From positions 36,747,529-36,811,528 of the forward strand of contig CAXIVR010000011.1 in NCBI GenBank assembly GCA_964035755.1: a stretch of 64,000 bases of DNA. The letters are read 5' to 3'. Shown in pieces: positions 57,402 to 64,000 of this stretch (positions are counted from its first letter, which is position 1; each line of letters begins with the position of its first letter). Under the pieces are notes generated by a model. It was not told the origin of the DNA. It made no database searches and saw nothing but the letters and a program-made list of their open reading frames with translations. Position numbers and translations under genes: made by a program. This DNA comes from Teleogryllus oceanicus. Its lineage: Eukaryota; Arthropoda; Insecta; Orthoptera; Gryllidae.

Positions 57402-59559
57402 GGGTCGCACGTTCATTTTATAAACCATTTCGCCACAGATTCGGAACGATGACAACAGGTCTTTCAAAGTTTAGGTGCTGCTGGCATTGCATAATATTGA
57501 ACATTTCCAGGCGCTTAGTGACAGGTTTAGGTTAAGTTCTGTGTACAAAAATACGTACAGACATCACTTTTTAGAGCAAGATTTATACAATCTATGCGTG
57601 ATGAATACCCGAAAAATGGGAGAGGAATTTTCATTTCAGAAGAACCCCTTCAAGAAAATAGTCATATATCTTGTACCTGATGAATTACAGCATTCTCTGA
57701 GTAATTATTTTCCGTCTGCTCCCTCAGCCTTGGCCTGTAAAACAGCAATAAAGACCCATCTCCGTAACAGTGCCCCGCATTTACCAAATTTCCCTAACCC
57801 CCTATCTTTTTGATCGGCTGCTCAAAAGTGTTACTTTAATATTTGGTGATAGAAATCACTTCAGATGTTCAAAAGTTATTTTGGAAACCGAATACAAAAC
57901 CACATACATCCATTTCACCGTTTTGAGATAGTAAAAGAAATTATTATTTAGCTTTTCAAAAATATTTTTAAAAGTTTTTATAATATATTTAATTTATTTG
58001 GTCTGAAATTGCCGATTGAAATTTGATATACTCCACAGTCAGGACATTTCATCTTGACATATCCATTACCAAGGGAATTGTAGTACATGATGCACATGAA
58101 TTATTTGTACGTTCTGTCAACATTTAAGAATGCGGTAATAATAATAGTTCGCGTACTCACATTTTAATATTTTGTGAAATTGTACTACTAACATTTTTTA
58201 AAGAAGAATTAATGAACCGTCTGAACAATTATTTAATGTTTTTTTACTTCAGTTCTACGGTACCATTCATTTTATCTAAATCTGAATTACATAAACCAAC
58301 GGAAAGTGGACCGTGATCGCCGAGCGCGGCGCGAAGTCCGAATTTTCTGCCTTCGTCCAACACTAGCTGCAACTTAATTTTATGAATTTTGTGTGTTATT
58401 GAATGTACACAAATTCAATCAATTATTGACGGAAGTGAGTTCATTATTTGTTATGTTTAAAACATTTATTTTCATGTTAGGTTTGTTGATTCAAAATATA
58501 CTTTTGATGAGTCCTTGATGTAAGGTTGGCCGTTCTGGAAGTTTTTATTTTTAATACAAATGTGAGAGCAAGATCTTTAATAATTGCAATATAATGCAGC
58601 GTAGTGAAATTTTGGAAATAAAATAATTGTATTTGTGTCAAACGTGTTCAAGGAAATAGTGCTTGTTGCGAAGAACTGGAGCGCGATCACTGTATTTTCG
58701 AGACCAAGTTCTTTGCTGTTTTGTATGAATTATATTACCGTCAATTGTCTCATTGCATAAGTAATAACAAATACTCAAGAGCTCAATAAAAATCAAAGCC
58801 AGAGCCACGTGCGCGGGAGAGAAATGTACCTGGCACGGACATTACACATCAAATTATTTAAGTAATGTTTCAATATAGACTGTTATTAAACCTAGTTTTA
58901 ATTAATTTGCATGAATTGTTTTATTGTATATTAGTGTTCTACATTTTGTAAATTACATTTTCGTCATTCGATGGGGCAGCTTCTTCCAGTTTGTTGAGGC
59001 AATAGCCGCCACTGTTCAGACACATGTTGAGGTTTGAGTTTTCTGCAGTTGGTAATTTTCAATTAATGTTTAGATAGTGAATTATATTTTTCGAATTACG
59101 GTGACAGGTAATCAACAAATAAATTTTCCATTATACAGAAGTTCAATTAAACGGGTGCGCTAGGATTGTCCCAGACAACAAGACAGTCCGGTGGTTTTAA
59201 AAAACACCATTTTGCAGTGTCACGTAGCTCTAATTTGTTTCTTTCAAAATCTCGGCACTGTTTCTCGGAGCATTACAATACTTTATTTCTACGTATTATT
59301 GAAGTTAAGTATTTTATTGCTTGATGGCATGGAGGAAAACAGTGTTAAACGAAATGTAGATGTAACAGGTTTGGGCAATTAAGTTGGCATATGTCAGTGA
59401 GAAAGATCAATTTTTCACTACCCCTCATGTAGTGTAATTTTGAATTGTGACAAGACTTTTAATTTTTAATAAAACTTTTGCTTAATTCAAGTAAGATTCG
59501 TTTTAATAACGTAGGGAATTATATTTGTTAGCAACTAATTGCTAGAAAAGAAAAGCGAA
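57402..59559. other. Unannotated AT-rich stretch upstream of the CpG island
   Basis: An open frame at 57475-57813 has no recognised domain. A small CG-rich spot (GATCGCCGAGCGCGGCGCG, near 58316) stands out. The stretch may include distal promoter sequence of the gene suggested at 59.6 kb. Confidence 0.35.
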
Positions 59560-60345
59560 GCAGCTGAGTGGGCTGCGGCGGGTGCATCTAAAGGATTTTT
59601 CTGTCGTCACCCGCGCTCTCGTCTCCTTGCCCGGGCCGGTCCGGGCCGAGCCACCCCGCCGCGCCCCGCCTCTTTCCCCGCCCCGCCGCACCCCTCCCCG
59701 CCACTCGTCGCAGTTCGTCCTTTAGGCAGGCGCGGACTTGCGCCCGGCCCCAATCCGTCTGCGTGGCGTGGCGCGGCGCGGCGCGGAGTTGTGTAGCGTG
59801 GCGAGTTGGCGCGTGGCGGGGCGGGGCGGGGCGGGCTGGAGCGGGGCGTGGCGGGGGAGGGAGGTCGGGAGCGAGTTCGCACTTCGACGGAGCCGCGCTC
59901 CACCGGGCGTACGGTAGGCGGCAGCAGCGTCGCGCCCGCCGCCCGCGCCGCCGCCCCGCCGCCGCCGCCGCCGCCGCCCCCGCCGCCACGCTGCCGGCTC
60001 GCCGTACTACAACGCACTCGGAGCAGCCGCCCGCCTCGCCTCGCCTCGCCTCGCCCGCCTCGCCCGCCTCGCCTCGCCCGCCAGGCCGCCGCTCCGCTCT
60101 CGCGACGCAGCCATGAGCGCCAGCGGGAGCCCAAGGCCCAGCCGCAGCCCCTGTGCCAGCGCCAGCGCCGACGCCGGCGCCAGCACCAGCCCCAGCGCCA
60201 GTTGATGGTCGCGTCCGCGCGCTACGTCGCCGCCGCCGCCGTCGACACACTTCTGCAGCTACTACGACCCGCACCACTACTACTACCACCACCACCACCG
60301 GCGCGCGCCACCACTACAACCACTACACCACAACACAGCACCCAC
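59560..60345 (+). promoter_or_regulatory. CpG island with probable first exon
   Basis: About 790 nt of extremely GC-rich, CpG-dense sequence in AT-rich DNA. It has clustered Sp1-type boxes (GGGGCGGGGCGGGGCGGG near 59817), long CGCC and GCCTCGCC repeats at 59940-60080, and CAGCGCC/CCAGCCC words at 60120-60200. It ends at a consensus donor, CAC then GTAAGT, at 60346. Together these suggest a promoter plus 5' exon of a plus-strand gene with a long first intron. All frames are open here because stop codons are AT-rich, so a long open frame is not evidence of coding. Confidence 0.6.
60113..60205 (+). CDS. Short open frame with strong start context
   Basis: The ATG at 60113 has a good Kozak context (GCAGCCATGA) and opens 30 codons rich in Ser, Ala and Pro (MSASGSPRPSRS...) ending in TGA at 60203. 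The same frame then runs on without a stop to the splice donor and would encode a Tyr/His-rich stretch (FCSYYDPHHYYYHHHH). It may be an upstream open frame, or the start of the main protein interrupted by a base error. No family was recognised. Confidence 0.3.
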   Translation: MSASGSPRPSRSPCASASADAGASTSPSAS

Positions 60346-60351
60346 GTAAGT
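60346..60351 (+). other. Splice donor GTAAGT
   Basis: Perfect match to the eukaryotic 5' splice consensus at the sharp edge of the CpG island. An alternative donor-like GGTAGG lies at about 59910. Confidence 0.5.
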
Positions 60352-62392
60352 TGCACCACAACACCACATGCATGCTCATAGAACCACAGGAACATACTCC
60401 CGTGTGCCAGTAGACCACTCGTACCGTCGGCCGCGTGTGCTACTGCCCAGCTACGAGTGCCCTGCGTAGTCCTCTCGCTTGCGTAGCTGCAAACAGCGCT
60501 GTGTAAACATTGTTGCTTAGCGTAATACTAAGGCTGCGAATTGTCTCAACTGCAATGTTGTATCTCGTGCATTTCTTCAGTGAACTCTGCTCGTATGTCA
60601 TATTGTGTATGAACGCCTCTCTCTCCCGTTCTCTGTGCTTCTTCCCTCAGTAATCTCCCGACTCGTGTCTGTAACCATAATAAAGTGATGTGTCTCCTGT
60701 GTGTGTATGTGTGCGTGCGTGTGTGGGTGTATGTGTGTGTGGAGGGGAGGCGAACGCTCCATGCTTTATTTTCATTGTATTAAAATGAATGCCACCCGTT
60801 GTAGGTACGAATATCTTGAGGAAACACACGGTTCCCCATTCCCCGCGATTCCTCGATCGTCGATGTTCCCTACTTTAATAAATCAATAATTATGATGGTT
60901 CCAGGTAACCTCTCGGTACGTTTGCATGCAAGAAAAAACAAATGTCAGCGATATTGAAGAACGCTAGCTTTTAAGAAATAAATATCTACCTCCAGTAGTT
61001 AACAACTTCATAACGACTTAAATTCATTAGTTGTCCTTAATATTAAGTATTTATTTACACAACCAAATTTATTTAAAAACTACTTCTTGTCAGTTACGTT
61101 TTCATTTCTTAATCTTTAAACATCAAGAAGAGAAACATTCTTAAACTGAAATGCAAAAAGTCTAATGTTCCAAGACCTCCCGCGCAACCAGAAATTCCAC
61201 CCATATTGCCGAAATTATTCCGAAATGTCTTCTGTGAAGGTGTCACACATGTTCTAGTTTATTGACATAATACATTTATGGATATGTTTATATTCGAATT
61301 AATATTTTTCGTAATCGTTTGCATTCAGTGTCAAAAGAAAAATATGTCTTGTTTCAAACCTAAAGAATTGTAATATAAATGTTAAAGTGATTACTTTCAG
61401 AAATATTTAACACCGGTTGCTAGCAATTATACGTATGAAGAAGTTCTACCGTTTCAACTTTTAACATTACTGTACTCCTACTTTCGTTTCTCGAAGGAAA
61501 TGAACAGATGTGAGTTCTTAAAAGTAGTAAAGGTTCTTAGCTCTCTTCATGTGTCACGGGTCCGCAAACGCCACTCGACTCTTCGCGAGAAACAGCGCTA
61601 GCGCCTCGTTCGTGGCAGTACCTACACTGGTATTGCTGTAACTACACCTCAGAACAAACGTGATCGGATTTGTGGAGTAATAACCTTAAATTAACTGGTA
61701 AACATTTTAGATATATTTACAAACATTCGCCACGATAAATAACAATTAGTTGACGATCATTTGCCAAAAACTTCATTTTTTACTTTAATATTTTCATTTG
61801 TGTCTTGTTTTGGCTTAGAATGCCGCTAATTGAAGCTGAGAAGTACAATCTCATGGTTATGAAAATTTTAAATAAAACATTCTAAAAAATTCAACGGTTT
61901 TATTCAGAAAAATATATACACGTATTTTATGTTAAAAGCACGTGGAATACATGTGTCACTATCTGGAGCCATTTATTCTAACGTGTGCTTATTAAACTTT
62001 AGACATTTTCTCTCTTTAATGCACGGACATATTATCAGAGTAGGATATCGTCAATTTTTTAAAATTAAAACGTCCAAACATAGGCATGCGTAGAGGGAGC
62101 TGGTGTCAGTGCCCCCTTCAAAATTTTGGAAGCGTTCCCTTAGCCTCACATAATAAAACATGTTTTCCTTAAAATATGTACAATCGCCGTTTTTCCTCTT
62201 TTTTTCTGGCAATCTGAGTAATTGTTATTCTGCATTTAGGAGGAGGCTCTACAAACCCTCCTGTCAATGCTTCAACATAAAATATAGGGTATTTGTGATA
62301 AAAAAACGTCATATGTAAATAAGAAAGTTCAATGCACAAGAGGACTCAGAAATATAATTGGGTTGTTTTAGCAGACTATGCTTCCAATTGGC

Positions 62393-62435
<43 letters not shown>

Positions 62436-63631
62436 GTAATAATAAATGTTAATCGCAAATACGATGTGAAGAAGACAAAATACTGAATTTAGTAAACTTG
62501 TAAGGAATAAGTGTGGTTTTCTGAATATTTGAAATCACCACAAATAGAAAACGGTAGAAAAACATTTTTAAGCCGCGTAATGTAAGAGAACTTTCATTGC
62601 ATTGCTTACGCTTACTTAGCGTGTCACAGTGTTGTAGCGTTCTTCTAATTTCACGTTCTAGAAATGGAGAGTTATTTCAAGATGTTTCAGAAAATAATCT
62701 TGGTTTACTGAAATTTAAGGGTAATGAAAACTATTATTTCTCTACCTTTTACCTTTGGTATTACATAATTATATTTTTAAATGTTCAAATTCACATTTAA
62801 GAGACACAATCCGAAAACGTTTGCGAGATAATCAGAAATATTCCCAAATATTTTGAACTAGCTGATTGTGAAATATAAATCCTCAGCGTGGTCCGGTATT
62901 TATTTTATCACAATAATCTATGTATTAAAATTAAATGAGAAGCTCTAAACGTTCCAGAAGACTGTCATTTAACATATTTCTTACCCTCATATTGCACTCG
63001 TATCATTGCCTGTAAATTACATATTAGATTGTCTAAGCCCTAGAAAAAATCAAACATTTTAAAATAACACTGACATTTCACGGAAGAATTTCCCTGTCTT
63101 CATCATATATGTTAATAAAAAAAGATTTTTGGAAATAAAAGGCAAAGAAATTGAAATACAACCTGCTACTTGAAATAGAGTGTTAATACTCATTATAGAT
63201 AGTAGAACATGTATTCACATGAAGATTATCAAATGAGCCTAGTCTATCTATCTGAGCCATGAATCCGAATCCATACGATTAATGTACCTTTGATCAGGGA
63301 AATGTAATACAAACAAACCAATTAAATACCTAATACCAGTTTTGTGTTTACTTTACTTGTGCTGCCTTTACAGGTGCGAAATTCAATTGGGGCATCATTG
63401 CTTCGGGTTTCCATGATTGCAGGATACTCATATTCTTATTTCATTTCTTGTGTTCTGCCACTTCTACTAATAAACTAACCTACCATCGCACATACAAGTA
63501 ACATTGTATTTTGTTAGTAAAAAGCAGCTGCTGTAAGCTTACATGTGTGCGTAGATATATAACATCCCTTTTCCCAATGAACTACTCATTCAATCGCGGC
63601 AAAAATGTGTAGTTTGAAAATTGAAAGTTCT
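60352..63631. other. Probable first-intron sequence
   Basis: CpG density drops at about 60600. A (GT)n run lies at 60697-60740 and an (AAT)n microsatellite at 62394-62447. No exon with domain character was found. If the first-exon call is right, this is intron. Confidence 0.35.
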
Positions 63632-63932
63632 CGATGTCGACATCCCGCACGACCTGCCGGTAAGGCGGGTAGTATCGGGGTTAAGCGAGGCAGCAGAGGG
63701 TGCGGACGGCGGCAAGGAGCAGGGTGGGTTTGAGCAGGTCATGGAAGACTAGGGCAAAGAAGAGCAAGATAGAGCAGGCCACAGGAGGCCACGCCATGCC
63801 AGACTAGGGAGAGGATACATTATAGACAGAGTGTAATCCTTTTCCCTCCTGAATAGATGAATAAGGCAAATATCCAGACAAGTGAACGGATTTAAACTTC
63901 CCGGGCTATTGAATGGCACGGATTTCCACTAG
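63632..63932 (+). mobile_element. Short non-autonomous Helitron, 3' end at 63932
   Basis: It ends in CTAG (63929-63932) followed by T, with ATTTCCA before it and a decayed hairpin (CCGGGCTATT with GAATGGCACGG, originally near-complementary) at 63901-63921. It matches the minus-strand copy at 23583-23860, including GGTAAGGCGGGTAGTATCGG-like start sequence. The 5' boundary near 63632 is a guess. No coding capacity. Confidence 0.6.
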
Positions 63933-64000
63933 TAAGTATATATTTCAATAAAATATGTTACTCTAATTATTCTGATAGTTTTGAAATTCAATTTATATGT

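Noticed and set aside
59588..60298. 236-codon minus-strand frame rich in Val, Arg and Ala
   Set aside because: All frames are open in this GC-rich island, so length carries no weight. The composition is a by-product of CGCC and CAC repeats, and the splice donor supports the plus strand.
59806..60381. 191-codon plus-strand frame as the main protein
   Set aside because: Poly-Pro/Arg composition reflects GC repeats, the frame runs through the strong splice donor at 60346, and its ATG context is no better than the one at 60113.
7761..62447. CRISPR array
   Set aside because: Regular repeats seen here are microsatellites or LINE 3' UTR units without unique spacers. The DNA is eukaryotic.

Overview
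This window looks like gene-poor, AT-rich eukaryotic DNA, most likely from a large-genome arthropod (probably an insect). The evidence is indirect: spliceosomal introns and GT/AG splice sites inside transposase genes, tRNA-headed SINEs, several LINE clades, Harbinger, piggyBac, Tc1, Helitron, Penelope-like and tyrosine-recombinase elements, and long AT-type microsatellites. No operons, bacterial-style genes, rRNA genes or functional tRNA genes are visible. Nearly all short reading frames are chance or transposon fragments.

Layout. 0-9.5 kb: an unnamed dispersed repeat (called DR1 here), an IS630/Tc-like transposon broken by a LINE, a 113-nt palindrome, two tRNA-derived SINEs and an isolated GC-rich patch. 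11-14.7 kb: a LINE with reverse transcriptase, then a SINE with a flank that is duplicated at 23.3 kb. 17-18 kb: an LTR-like block. 22-26 kb: SINEs, a Helitron 3' end and a decayed piggyBac element carrying a nested foldback element. 28.5-30.7 kb: a minus-strand LTR split by two insertions of one LINE family. 32.6-35.8 kb: a Harbinger element with exact 24-bp ends and a Tc1 relic inside it. 35.8-37.6 kb: a DNA transposon with 27-bp ends and an acidic reading frame. 38.5-41 kb: a DR1 copy split by a Crypton-like tyrosine-recombinase element whose ends are long hairpins. 41.5-43.5 kb: a broken THAP-domain exon pair cut by a LINE. 47.2-47.6 kb: inverted arms of a probable Penelope-like element, each with a hammerhead-like motif. 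48.7-57.4 kb: a palindrome, a LINE tail, SINEs, tandem LTR blocks and a TTAA-flanked MITE.

The only good candidate for a host gene is the strongly CpG-rich block at about 59.56-60.35 kb. It has GC boxes and ends in a consensus splice donor (GTAAGT at 60346), so it is probably the promoter and first exon of a plus-strand gene whose later exons lie beyond the window. The rest, to 63.6 kb, would then be first-intron sequence, ending in a second Helitron.

The features work together only as layers of insertion. Order can be read from nesting: DR1 before the tyrosine-recombinase element; Harbinger before Tc1; LTR before the LINE tails; piggyBac before the foldback element. All family names come from reading motifs by eye, with no database search.
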